Assembly: GCF_029774155.1 (NCBI RefSeq) | Contig: NZ_CP103833.1 | Location: forward strand, 186,001 to 250,000 | Reading direction: 5' to 3' | DNA: 64,000 bases | DNA from: Actinobacillus arthritidis | Lineage (GTDB): Bacteria; Pseudomonadota; Gammaproteobacteria; Enterobacterales; Pasteurellaceae | In this document: piece after piece, positions 17,392 to 25,844 of the stretch | Layout: every line of letters starts with the position of its first letter | Numbering within the stretch: position 1 is the stretch's first letter | Translations under genes and position numbers: made by a program | Notes under the pieces: model-generated | Databases searched by the model: none | What the model was told of the DNA's origin: nothing | What the model saw: only the letters and a program-made list of their open reading frames with translations

Positions 17392-19284
17392 ATGTCGATA
17401 GATATTGCACATTTAGCAAATTCAGAGTTAGGAAAAATAGTTGCACTCCTCGCAACCAGTATAACGATTGTTCCGCTTTTTAAACGAATTGGTTTGGGCA
17501 GCGTACTCGGTTATTTAGTCGCTGGTTGTTTGATCGGCCCTTCCGTATTAGGCTTATTTCAAGATCCACAAGCTATTGTCCATTTAGCCGAATTAGGGGT
17601 GGTCATGTTCCTCTTTATTATCGGTTTGGAAATGCACCCTGAATTATTGTGGAGTATGCGTAAAGCGATTTTTGGGCGAGGATTCTTACAAGTTGCCAGT
17701 TGCGGTACGTTACTGACGTTTGCTGGTATTTATATTTTGAAACTATCGACAGAGGTTGCTTTTATAGCAGGGGCAGGTTTTGCATTATCTTCTACCGCAA
17801 TCGTTATGCAAATGTTAGAAGATAAAGGGATTGCTAGTACCTTAAAAGGGCAAAGGATTGTTTCGACATTATTATTTGAAGATTTAGCGATTGTACCGTT
17901 ATTGGCATCTATTGCATTTTTAGCACCGGAACAGGCAAGCCAAGAACAAACTTCCAGTCTGACCTCGATAGGGATTGCTGTAATCGGCGTTATTATTCTG
18001 ATTGTCGGTAGTAAATGGGTTATGAATCCATTATTCCGAATGATTTCAAAAGCAAAAGTGCGTGAAATGATGACTGCCGCCGCATTATTAGTGGTATTAG
18101 GTGCGGCATTATTAATGGAAATGAGCGGACTTTCTATGGCGATGGGCGCTTTTGTTGCCGGAGTCATTTTATCTGAATCATCTTTTCGTCATCAATTAGA
18201 AGCAGATATTGAACCGTTCCGTGGCTTATTGCTTGGCTTATTCTTTATGGGTGTCGGTATGTCGCTCGATCTGAATTTTGTCTTCAATGATTTAGTTTGG
18301 CTGTTGAGTATTGTGGCTCTATGCGTTTGCGGTAAGGCGTTGGTCGTGTATTTAGTGGCGAGATTAACTCGCTTAACTCATCAGGAGGCAATGATGCGAA
18401 TGTCGATTATGGCACACGGCGGTGAGTTTGCCTTTGTATTATTTGCGCTACAGCAGCTAGCAGGTTTATTAGACGAAGATCAGCAAGCAACTTTTACCGC
18501 GACCGTCATTGTTTCGATGTTAATTTCGCCTTTAATTGTATTATTAGTGCAACGCTTTATGGCTCGTAAAGTAAGCCAAGAAACCCCGAATATGACCGGT
18601 ATTGAAATTGCAGAAGATTTGGAAAATAACGTCTTAGTGATCGGGTTTGGGCGTTTTAGCCAAATTGTGTGTCAAACGTTGTTAGCAAGGGGTATTACCG
18701 TAACCGTGATCGATTCTAATACTGACCGTATTCGTGCGGCGACCAGTTTCGGTTTTAAGGTTTACTATGGTGACGGTACGCGTTTAGATGTATTAAGAGC
18801 AAGTGGTTTAGCCAAAGTAGATTGTGTCGTGTTAGGAATTAACAATCCAGCAAGAAGTGCCTTGATTGTTGAACAAATTAAACAAGAATTTCCATTAACA
18901 CCAATTTTCGCCCGTACTTATGACCGCCATAGTGCAATTGAGCTGACCAAGTTGCATGTAGATTTTCAAATTAGAGAAACTTTTGAATCGGCATTGTTAT
19001 TGAGTAAAGCGGCAATGGTTAAACTGGGGATTGATGAAATAGAGGCAAATGAAGTGATTGAAAGTGTTCGTTCACTAGATAAAGCTCGTTTTAAAGAAGA
19101 ATTGATTTATGGCACTTCAGCTGAGTTGATTCGCAAATATTTCACACCAAAACCGTTTGTTCAGCCACAACAGGAAGCGGAAGCGTTAAATGAACACGCC
19201 GCAGAAATTTTGGCAGATGGAGAACAAAATGATAAACCGGCTGAAAGCAATTCGAAGGATGTAACTGTAAATCCTCTCGATTAA
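17392..19284 (+). CDS. Kef-type monovalent cation:proton antiporter (CPA2) with RCK domain
   Basis: 630 aa. The N-terminal Na+/H+ exchanger domain has about 12 helices (residues ~10-385), with FKRIGLGSVLGYLVAGCLIG and LGVVMFLFIIGLEMHPELLW. The C-terminal RCK_N (TrkA-N) domain starts at NVLVIGFGRFSQIVCQTLL and continues with IDSNTDRIRAATSFGFKVYY and ARTYDRHSAIELTKLHVDFQ. In E. coli, KefB/KefC release K+ when glutathione adducts bind this domain, acidifying the cell against electrophiles. A charged C-terminal tail follows. It sits 24 bases behind cyaA and may be co-transcribed. A broken paralogue is at 60242-62059. Which is kefB and which kefC is not decidable by eye. Confidence 0.9.
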   Translation: MSIDIAHLANSELGKIVALLATSITIVPLFKRIGLGSVLGYLVAGCLIGPSVLGLFQDPQAIVHLAELGVVMFLFIIGLEMHPELLWSMRKAIFGRGFLQVASCGTLLTFAGIYILKLSTEVAFIAGAGFALSSTAIVMQMLEDKGIASTLKGQRIVSTLLFEDLAIVPLLASIAFLAPEQASQEQTSSLTSIGIAVIGVIILIVGSKWVMNPLFRMISKAKVREMMTAAALLVVLGAALLMEMSGLSMAMGAFVAGVILSESSFRHQLEADIEPFRGLLLGLFFMGVGMSLDLNFVFNDLVWLLSIVALCVCGKALVVYLVARLTRLTHQEAMMRMSIMAHGGEFAFVLFALQQLAGLLDEDQQATFTATVIVSMLISPLIVLLVQRFMARKVSQETPNMTGIEIAEDLENNVLVIGFGRFSQIVCQTLLARGITVTVIDSNTDRIRAATSFGFKVYYGDGTRLDVLRASGLAKVDCVVLGINNPARSALIVEQIKQEFPLTPIFARTYDRHSAIELTKLHVDFQIRETFESALLLSKAAMVKLGIDEIEANEVIESVRSLDKARFKEELIYGTSAELIRKYFTPKPFVQPQQEAEALNEHAAEILADGEQNDKPAESNSKDVTVNPLD

Positions 19285-19314
19285 AAGTCGTGTTTGATCA
19301 AAACTTTTTGTTAC

Positions 19315-19342
19315 AAAGGGCGAGTTAGTCGCCCTTTTCGTT
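19315..19342 (+). terminator. Terminator after the Kef antiporter
   Basis: AAAGGGCG (19315-19322) / CGCCCTTT (19330-19337), then TTCG and T-rich sequence. Confidence 0.8.
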
Positions 19343-19445
19343 TACATAGCCGTAACAAATCTTTATGATTAATTTTTGTGATTTTAAGCGGTGATTTTTG
19401 CAAATATTTTTGCAAGATTATTTTATTTATTGTAGTAGGTTTTTT

Positions 19446-21340
19446 ATGCTCCCTGAATTGGGTTATTTTGCACTAATTTTAGCGGCAACGGTCGCAATCA
19501 GCCAAGTGGGATTATCATTGTTGGGTGAGGTTACAAAAAAGGCGGCCTTACTTCAATATAATATGTTATTAAGCTATGTTCAGACTTTGAGTTGTGTACT
19601 TTCTTTCGGCGTACTTGCTTATGCTTTTTTAAGCGATGATTTTTCCGTGATTTATGTTGCACAACACTCTAATAGTCAGCTACCTGATTTTTTTAAATTC
19701 GCCGCAACGTGGGGAGGGCATGAAGGATCGATGCTATTTTGGTTGGCGGCATTGACACTTTGGACTGGCGTATTTTGCTTATTTTCCGATAAATCGGACC
19801 GCTTATTTATTAATAGAACGTTAGCAATGCTAGGGCTAATCAGCCTTGGCTTTATGCTATTTATTCTATTGGTATCGAATCCGTTTGAGCGTAGTTTCCC
19901 TCCACCGCCGGAAGGACGTGATCTTAATCCGATGCTACAAGATGTCGGGTTGATCTTTCATCCTCCGTTACTTTATTTAGGCTATGTTGGTCTTGCGATA
20001 AGTTTTGCGATGATTGTTGCCGCCTTAATGGAAGGAGTATTAGATGCAGCAATAACGCGTTGGATTCGTCCTTGGACAATGATTTCGTGGGGATTTTTAA
20101 CCGCTGGTATTATGCTCGGTGCGTGGTGGGCATATTATGAACTCGGCTGGGGAGGCTGGTGGTTCTGGGACCCGGTAGAAAACGCTTCATTAATGCCTTG
20201 GTTGTTAGGCACGGCTTTAGTGCATAGTCTGATAGTGAGTGAGCAACGTGGTATTTTTAGTTATTGGACAATTTTACTGGCGATTTTTGCTTTTGCGTTG
20301 AGTTTATTAGGCACATTTATTGTTCGTTCCGGCGTATTAACTTCAGTTCACGCTTTTGCGGTTGATCCGGACAGAGGAATGGCATTACTGATTCTTTTTT
20401 CAGCCTCAGTTTTATTGCTTTAGCCTTATTTGCTTTCCGTGTAAACCTATGGCAAGGCGAAGTAAAATTTCAATTCTTTTCAAAAGAAACTGCTTTTTTA
20501 CTCTTAAATGGCTTATTGAGTGTGGCGGCTTGTGCCGTATTACTCGGTACATTTTACCCGATGATTTTTACTGCAATGGATTGGGGATCAATTTCAGTCG
20601 GTGCACCTTATTTTAATAATGTGTTTGCACCATTGGCATTGTTACTGATGATCGCAATGGGATTGTCGGTAGTATTACGTTGGAAACAAGTTCCGCTTAA
20701 GCAAATTATGTTGAGATTATGGTTAATACCGGTTGCGATTGGTGTTTCTTTGTTACTGGTTCAGCATACAATTTCGCAGACAAAATTGCATCAGATAGAA
20801 GTATTACCGACCATTTTTATGAGCCTGGCCGTTTGGATTATTTTGACTCACATTCCATATTCGGCAAAATTATTACAAATTAGGCCGCTTGCAATGCGTT
20901 TGGCTCATATCGGTTTTGCCATTTGTGTCATTGGTGCCATGATGAACAGCTATTACGGCGATGAAATCGGCGTGCGTTTAAAACCGCAACAACAAGCGGA
21001 ATTAGCTGGCTTTACTTTTAAATATGAAGATTATCAAGATGATATCGGAGCCAATTATACGTCTGAGAATGCGATTTTCTCGATCCGTAAATCGGATAAG
21101 TTGTTGTCAACAGTAGTCGCAGAACGTCGTTATTATGATATTCGTACAATGACGATGGCAGAAGTGGGCTTATATCATCACGGTTTAGACGATATTTATA
21201 TTGTGATGGGCGATAAATTCGGCAATCTTGAATATGCGTTCCGCTTACATTATAAACCTTATGTGAGAGCGTTATGGCTAGGTGGAATCATAATGGTTTT
21301 AGCCTCTATTTTAGCTTTATTCGGTTATCGTCGTAGATAA
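19446..21340 (+). pseudogene. ccmF: Cytochrome c heme lyase subunit CcmF/NrfE, one frameshift
   Basis: The frame from ATG 19446 ([19 protein letters not shown]) ends at 20423. The next frame takes up as [17 protein letters not shown] and runs to 21340. One missing base near 20415-20420 restores 631 aa, the family size. The protein is polytopic. The tryptophan-rich heme-handling loop is present ([20 protein letters not shown]), as are [11 protein letters not shown] and [12 protein letters not shown]. It attaches heme to apocytochrome c in the periplasm. It is followed by dsbE, ccmH and ccmI-like genes without ccmABCDE, an order that also fits nrfEFG, the lyase for the nitrite reductase NrfA. 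Confidence 0.88.
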
Positions 21341-21354
21341 AAGAGATTGGTGGA

Positions 21355-21894
21355 ATGAATATGAAAAAAGTTTTTTTGTTTTTACCTTTGTTATTACTGG
21401 TTGCATTAGTCGGTTTTTTGACTGTGCCGTTAATGAATAAAGATGCTTTATCACCGACCGAAGATTGGCGAGATAAGCCATTCCCGGAATTTGTCGGAAA
21501 AAGTCTGCTGGATCATAATGCACATATTAATAATAACAGTTTGCCAAAAGAGCCTTATATTTTGAATGTTTGGGCAAGTTGGTGTACTTGGTGTATCAAA
21601 GAATTTCCGATTTTATTAAAACTAAAAGAGCAAGGTGTGCCGATCGTTGGTTTAACCTATTCCGATCAGTCTAATGATGCGAGAGAAGCGTTGGGGCGTT
21701 GGGGTAATCCATTTACGTTAATTATTGATGATTACGAAAAAGGTTTTTTGATTCAAACTTTAAAAGTATCTTCAGCACCTTCCAGTTATTTAATTGATAA
21801 ACACGGCATTGTTCGTTATCAGCAAAAAGGTTATAACCCTGATTTTGAAAAAGACTTTTTACCTCGTTTGCAGGCGTTACGAGAGGAAAAATAA
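21355..21894 (+). CDS. dsbE: Thiol:disulfide interchange protein DsbE (CcmG)
   Basis: 179 aa from ATG 21355; ATG 21361 (MKKVFLFLPLLLLVALVGFL) is equally possible. A single N-terminal membrane anchor is followed by a periplasmic thioredoxin fold. The active site reads VWASWCTWCIKEFPIL, so the CXXC pair is CTWC instead of the more common CPTC/CPSC. It reduces the heme-binding cysteines of apocytochrome c. GLTYSDQSNDAREALGRWGN and the cis-Pro APSSYLIDKHGIVRY are typical. Its stop overlaps the next start (TAATG), inside the heme-lyase operon. Confidence 0.92.
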   Translation: MNMKKVFLFLPLLLLVALVGFLTVPLMNKDALSPTEDWRDKPFPEFVGKSLLDHNAHINNNSLPKEPYILNVWASWCTWCIKEFPILLKLKEQGVPIVGLTYSDQSNDAREALGRWGNPFTLIIDDYEKGFLIQTLKVSSAPSSYLIDKHGIVRYQQKGYNPDFEKDFLPRLQALREEK

Positions 21895-22292
21895 TGATTA
21901 AGTTTTTGCAAAAAATGACGTTAATTTTACCGCTTATATTCAGTATGCCTCTTAAGGCGGAAATGGTGGATACCTTTCAATTCCACAATGAAGCTGACCG
22001 AGTACGAGCAGTTGCTTTAGCAAAATCCTTACGTTGTCCTCAGTGCCAGAACCAGAATTTAGTCGAATCTAATGCAACAACAGCATATAAATTACGGCTT
22101 GAAGTCTATGAGATGGTCAATCAAGGTAAAAGCGATGATGAAATTATCCAAATAATGACGCAGCGTTTTGGACATTTTGTAAATTATAAACCGCCGTTTA
22201 ATTCGCAAACTTGGGCATTATGGGGTATCCCGCTCGGTTTATGTTTAATGTTACTGAGTGCGATTGTGTGGCGAACTAAAAAGCGTAGATAA
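21894..22292 (+). CDS. ccmH: Cytochrome c-type biogenesis protein CcmH/NrfF
   Basis: 132 aa. A signal peptide (MIKFLQKMTLILPLIFSMPL, then KAE) precedes a short periplasmic three-helix domain with the redox motif RCPQCQNQNLVESNA (CXXC). DEIIQIMTQRFGHFVNYKPP follows, then one C-terminal membrane helix (WALWGIPLGLCLMLLSAIVW). It delivers reduced apocytochrome c to CcmF. It starts within the dsbE stop and ends 2 bases before the ccmI-like gene. In an nrf context the same protein is called NrfF. Confidence 0.92.
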   Translation: MIKFLQKMTLILPLIFSMPLKAEMVDTFQFHNEADRVRAVALAKSLRCPQCQNQNLVESNATTAYKLRLEVYEMVNQGKSDDEIIQIMTQRFGHFVNYKPPFNSQTWALWGIPLGLCLMLLSAIVWRTKKRR

Positions 22293-22294
22293 AA

Positions 22295-23038
22295 ATGAAA
22301 ACAAGAGATCAGTTTAATCAACAAAATTATCAGCAAGCGGTTAAATTTGCTGAATCTTATTCAGCGGAACTGAAGCAAGAATATTTAGCAGAAACGCAAG
22401 ATCGTTATCAATTTGAACAAACGCAAAAGTGTCATCATTTGGAAAATACCACTCAAAAACGACCGCTTGTCATACTGGGGTTGGCGGTACTGTTAGGGGT
22501 AGTTACAACTTTAATTTATTGGCAAACAGGTCGTTATCAAATTGTCCGAACCGGTACGCAAATGCACCAAGCATTTCAGGTAAAAACTGCATTGGAAGAT
22601 AAAGAACAAAAAAATTATCGTTATGTAACCAATTTACAGGAGCGTTTACGAGAAAATCCGAATGATGGTGATTTATGGTATGAATTAGGTCAAGCGTATA
22701 CACTGAATAATGATTTTGATTCCGCATTAGTTTGTTATGATAATGCTCAAAAAGTATTAGGGGAAAAGGCATCAATACTCGGTGCGATGGCTACTGCCGA
22801 ATATTATGCTAATCATAAAAAGTTATCGGAAAAAGCACTGCACTGGATTGATAAAGCCTTGAAACTAGATGCTAAAGAGAGCTCAAGTTTACTTTTATTG
22901 GCTTCCGATGCTTATGCTAAGAAAAATTACCAACAAGCAATAGATTTTTGGCGTAAAGTGTTAGATAGTGATAATGATGCTATTGATCGTAAAGCGATTA
23001 TTTATAGTATTCAAACAGCAAAAGAGAGGCTGAATTAG
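22295..23038 (+). CDS. nrfG: TPR protein CcmI/NrfG, apocytochrome c chaperone
   Basis: 247 aa. An N-terminal soluble stretch carrying an uptake sequence in its coding DNA (CAAGCGGTTAAATTT) leads to one membrane helix (PLVILGLAVLLGVVTTLIYW). Three TPR-like repeats follow (LRENPNDGDLWYELGQAYTL; NHKKLSEKALHWIDKALKLD; ASDAYAKKNYQQAIDFW). It binds the C-terminus of apocytochromes during heme attachment. It is the last gene of the four-gene operon. The short overall length fits NrfG or a CcmI lacking the long extension. Confidence 0.85.
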   Translation: MKTRDQFNQQNYQQAVKFAESYSAELKQEYLAETQDRYQFEQTQKCHHLENTTQKRPLVILGLAVLLGVVTTLIYWQTGRYQIVRTGTQMHQAFQVKTALEDKEQKNYRYVTNLQERLRENPNDGDLWYELGQAYTLNNDFDSALVCYDNAQKVLGEKASILGAMATAEYYANHKKLSEKALHWIDKALKLDAKESSSLLLLASDAYAKKNYQQAIDFWRKVLDSDNDAIDRKAIIYSIQTAKERLN

Positions 23039-23043
23039 CTGTG

Positions 23044-23092
23044 TGTAATGAGCAAGATAGCTGGGTTGCCAAATTACCCATTACATTTTTTA
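23044..23092. terminator. Terminator between nrfG and the S11 peptidase
   Basis: TGTAATG (23044-23050) can pair with CATTACA (23079-23085), with an alternative inner stem TGGGT/ACCCA, then TTTTT. It lies between convergent genes. Confidence 0.55.
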
Positions 23093-24412
23093 TTATTTAA
23101 GATATTCGTAGATTTTAATCGTATCAGTTAGGCGCTGTTGTGCACTTTGAGATGCTACAAATATTACGGCATTATTTCCTTGTGGTAACTGAACCCAACT
23201 AAGCATATGGAAATATGCGGGAGTTAGTGTTCCTGATTTTCCACCAATAAACCATGTATTCTCATATAAATGTTCAAATGAGGATACTACTTCAATAGTT
23301 CTAGCGTTTTGACCTCTAATTTGTAGCTGTTTTCTAGGGGTGCTAAATATCTTTACTAATTTCTCATTCTTAGTTGCCTGAATGCAAAGCATAGCTAAAT
23401 CGTATGCCGTAGAAGTGTTTTGCTTGGATGCTAATCCGGTTGGATTTACAAAATAAGAATTCTGCATACCAAATAATTGTGCTTTTTCATTCATATATGA
23501 AATCACGTCAACATTCATATATTCGCTGATAGAACGGGCAACTAATTCAGCAGATGTGTTACTTGAGGGCGACATCATATTATATAGAGCATCTTCTAGT
23601 GTAATTAGATCCCCTGCTTTCAGATTATTGCCACTTCCTTTTTTAATGTCGGATTCTATAACTGTCAATTCTGTATCTAATGATATACCGGATTCTAAAG
23701 CAATTAATGCTGTAAGTATTTTTGTTGTTGATGCGGGAGGTATCGGCGTATGTAAATTATGTTGTATAAGAATAGGTTGGATATTTCCATTAGAGGATAT
23801 AGGGATAATAGCCATGGCTTTTGTATTAATATTCTTAAGATAACTAAAGACGCTATTAGTGTTATCCATATCGTTTTCTTTTGGTGGTTGTCCCTTATAG
23901 TTATAGTACGCTTCATCAATAATATAGCCCCATAGACGTGATGACGGTATTGTTTGTAAATGCCTAAAATTATTTTCTAATCCTGTAGTATCAAGAATAA
24001 TATCAAATGATATATCACTACCATCTGTTGCATATATTGTAAATTCTACAATTCCAGTATTTGGTTCTATACGGTACTTTGATTTATTTGCTAATGTTAT
24101 GTACTTTATTTGTTCACTTTCATGGCCATAAGTATCTTTCTTAACTGCTACAAATCCCCAGCCATTATTGATTCCCGAATTACTACTATCATTAGGTTCA
24201 TGATAAAAATTTCGTAGATAATATAAATAACCTGATTCAGCATTATTGACCTGAATAAACAAAATATTTTTCTGTAATTTATCAATGGGAATGATTTTAT
24301 CTATTGACTCCCTTCCCCTATTGTGATAAGAGAATGGAGCTAATTTTCCTTTATTAGCTATTAAAGTGCGATAATTAGACTCTTGTGTAAGATTTTTCGT
24401 AATACAAACCAT
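23093..24412 (-). CDS. S11-family (D-Ala-D-Ala carboxypeptidase-like) serine peptidase with unusual N-terminal domain and no signal peptide
   Basis: 439 aa from ATG 24412, preceded by GGAG at good spacing; an in-frame ATG at 24430 has no SD. The C-terminal ~270 residues are a DacA-type domain: SxxK in PASTTKILTALIALESG, SxN in MMSPSSNTSAELVARS, NPTGLASKQNTSTAYDLAM, and the third motif as GGKSGTLTPAYFHML. Such enzymes trim peptidoglycan stem peptides in the periplasm, yet no signal peptide or membrane anchor is visible. Residues ~1-170 match nothing I know, with LYYLRNFYHEP and GIVEFTIYATDGSDISFDI. Codon use is AT-rich, and ATA is frequent compared with core genes. Possibly acquired. Real substrate unknown. 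Confidence 0.75.
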   Translation of the reverse strand: MVCITKNLTQESNYRTLIANKGKLAPFSYHNRGRESIDKIIPIDKLQKNILFIQVNNAESGYLYYLRNFYHEPNDSSNSGINNGWGFVAVKKDTYGHESEQIKYITLANKSKYRIEPNTGIVEFTIYATDGSDISFDIILDTTGLENNFRHLQTIPSSRLWGYIIDEAYYNYKGQPPKENDMDNTNSVFSYLKNINTKAMAIIPISSNGNIQPILIQHNLHTPIPPASTTKILTALIALESGISLDTELTVIESDIKKGSGNNLKAGDLITLEDALYNMMSPSSNTSAELVARSISEYMNVDVISYMNEKAQLFGMQNSYFVNPTGLASKQNTSTAYDLAMLCIQATKNEKLVKIFSTPRKQLQIRGQNARTIEVVSSFEHLYENTWFIGGKSGTLTPAYFHMLSWVQLPQGNNAVIFVASQSAQQRLTDTIKIYEYLK

Positions 24413-24572
24413 TGTATCTCCAGTACTCATGTGTAAAACTTAGATAACTTATAAGAAAATAAGAATTTCTAGATAGAGGATAGTTGCTTAAATCTAAATA
24501 AAAATGAAATTCTTATGTTATTCTAACAATCCTAACAGCTAATGAGAAGAGAGCAATAATTTGCTTTCTTTT

Positions 24573-25034
24573 TTATCGTCTATGAACTGTTTGATATTCA
24601 TCACTACTTTCTGGATCACCTTTTTTCCATTCCATTTTTCCATATCTTCCTAATGAATGATCAATTAATCGAATTTGTTCTAATTGAATTTCCCAAATAT
24701 CTAACGAATCATCCGTATAGGGCTTAAAGGCATTGTTATATATTCTTCTTGCATTTTGAGCGGATTCGCCCTCTAAACAATAAGATTTTCCTGAAAATTG
24801 AATGCCTTGTAATAAGGAATGAAAGCGTGTCGGAGTATAAATTGTTCCAGAGATACAAGGATTTTTATATAGGATTTGAGCGTGCTTAGTTTGATTAGAT
24901 GTGAGGTATATCAGACGATCATATTCCGGATCGAATTTATAAAAGCAAATAAATGACCAAGGCTGATTATTTTCACAGCCAGAGATAGTACATAGATATT
25001 TCTTATGGAGAATATTAGTGATACGTCTTTGCAT
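24573..25034 (-). CDS. YhbP-like (UPF0306) flavin-binding split-barrel protein
   Basis: 153 aa. TSNQTKHAQILYKNPCISGTI, LLQGIQFSGKSYCLEGESAQ, WEIQLEQIRLIDHSLGRYGK and MEWKK follow the same order as in E. coli YhbP ([40 protein letters not shown]), a pyridoxamine 5'-phosphate oxidase-like fold of unknown substrate. SD AGGACG-like before the ATG is weak. It is separate from hugZ (divergent). Confidence 0.78.
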   Translation of the reverse strand: MQRRITNILHKKYLCTISGCENNQPWSFICFYKFDPEYDRLIYLTSNQTKHAQILYKNPCISGTIYTPTRFHSLLQGIQFSGKSYCLEGESAQNARRIYNNAFKPYTDDSLDIWEIQLEQIRLIDHSLGRYGKMEWKKGDPESSDEYQTVHRR

Positions 25035-25259
25035 TCGTCCTCCCCAATAATGTAAGTTTAGTCAGTCTTATGTGATTTAATATAGCATAATTTATAATGT
25101 TTTATATTGTTTGCAATCAATAATGTTATTTTTTGTTAGTATAATGTCAAAATTTACACTTTTATGGGTTGCTAAACGTAATAAGATAAATATAATTACG
25201 AATGGTTTTTATTTGTAATAAATATAAAATATTAATAAATTTAATTAAAAGGAGATCTT

Positions 25260-25778
25260 ATGACCACAAATCGCCAAGACGTACTACAAAATCGTTTAAG
25301 GCCTGAAATTCAAGAATTAAAACAAAGTATTCAGACTATTGTGCTTTCAACGGTAGATAAAGCTGGTAAGCCGAATGTGAGTTATGCACCTTTTGTCATT
25401 AATAATGGTGAATATCAAGTGCTTATTTCGACGATTGCACGTCATGCTCGTAACTTAATGGAAGTTCCGAAAGTGTCATTAATGTTGATTGATGATGAAG
25501 CTAAAAGTCGCCAAATTTTTGCACGTCGCCGTTTAACTTTTGATGCGAGTTCACGTTTAATTGAGCGTGAGGGAGAAGAATGGGAAAGTGGTTTAAAAGC
25601 ACTAAAAGCTCGCCATGGTGATTTAATTGATGAGCTTGCAAAAATGAAAGATTTTAAATTATTTAGCTTTAAACCTATACAAGGCCTTTTTGTGAAAGGT
25701 TTTGGCAAAGCATTTGAAGTAAGTGCCGATGATCTAGTGAATTTTGTTCACTTAGATGAAGGTCATAAAACAGAATAA
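25260..25778 (+). CDS. hugZ: Heme-utilisation protein HugZ/HutZ
   Basis: 172 aa, preceded by a strong AAAAGGAG. The split-barrel fold of the pyridoxamine-phosphate-oxidase superfamily shows in TIVLSTVDKAGKPNVSYAPF, YQVLISTIARHARNLMEVPK, VSLMLIDDEAKSRQIFARRR and FVKGFGKAFEVS. HutZ/HugZ proteins degrade or handle heme after import. The gene lies just upstream of an hgbA-type hemoglobin receptor, the arrangement I recall for A. pleuropneumoniae. An AT-rich leader (25080-25250) would hold the promoter. I looked for a Fur box and found only a weak one (GATAAATATAATTACGAAT, about 11/19). A terminator hairpin separates hugZ from hgbA. Confidence 0.88.
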   Translation: MTTNRQDVLQNRLRPEIQELKQSIQTIVLSTVDKAGKPNVSYAPFVINNGEYQVLISTIARHARNLMEVPKVSLMLIDDEAKSRQIFARRRLTFDASSRLIEREGEEWESGLKALKARHGDLIDELAKMKDFKLFSFKPIQGLFVKGFGKAFEVSADDLVNFVHLDEGHKTE

Positions 25779-25797
25779 ATATATGACGAAATATTTA

Positions 25798-25827
25798 CTG
25801 TGCTAGTTTGATTAGCACAGTTTTTTT
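25798..25827 (+). terminator. Terminator between hugZ and hgbA
   Basis: CTGTGCTA (25798-25805) / TAGCACAG (25813-25820) with a TTTTTTT run directly after. It suggests attenuated read-through from hugZ into hgbA. Confidence 0.85.
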
Positions 25828-25844
25828 ATCTCACATAAAGGAGA

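Noticed and set aside
25190..25215. Fur box upstream of hugZ
   Set aside because: Best candidate GATAAATATAATTACGAAT matches only about 11 of 19 consensus bases in very AT-rich DNA; not strong enough to list as a feature.
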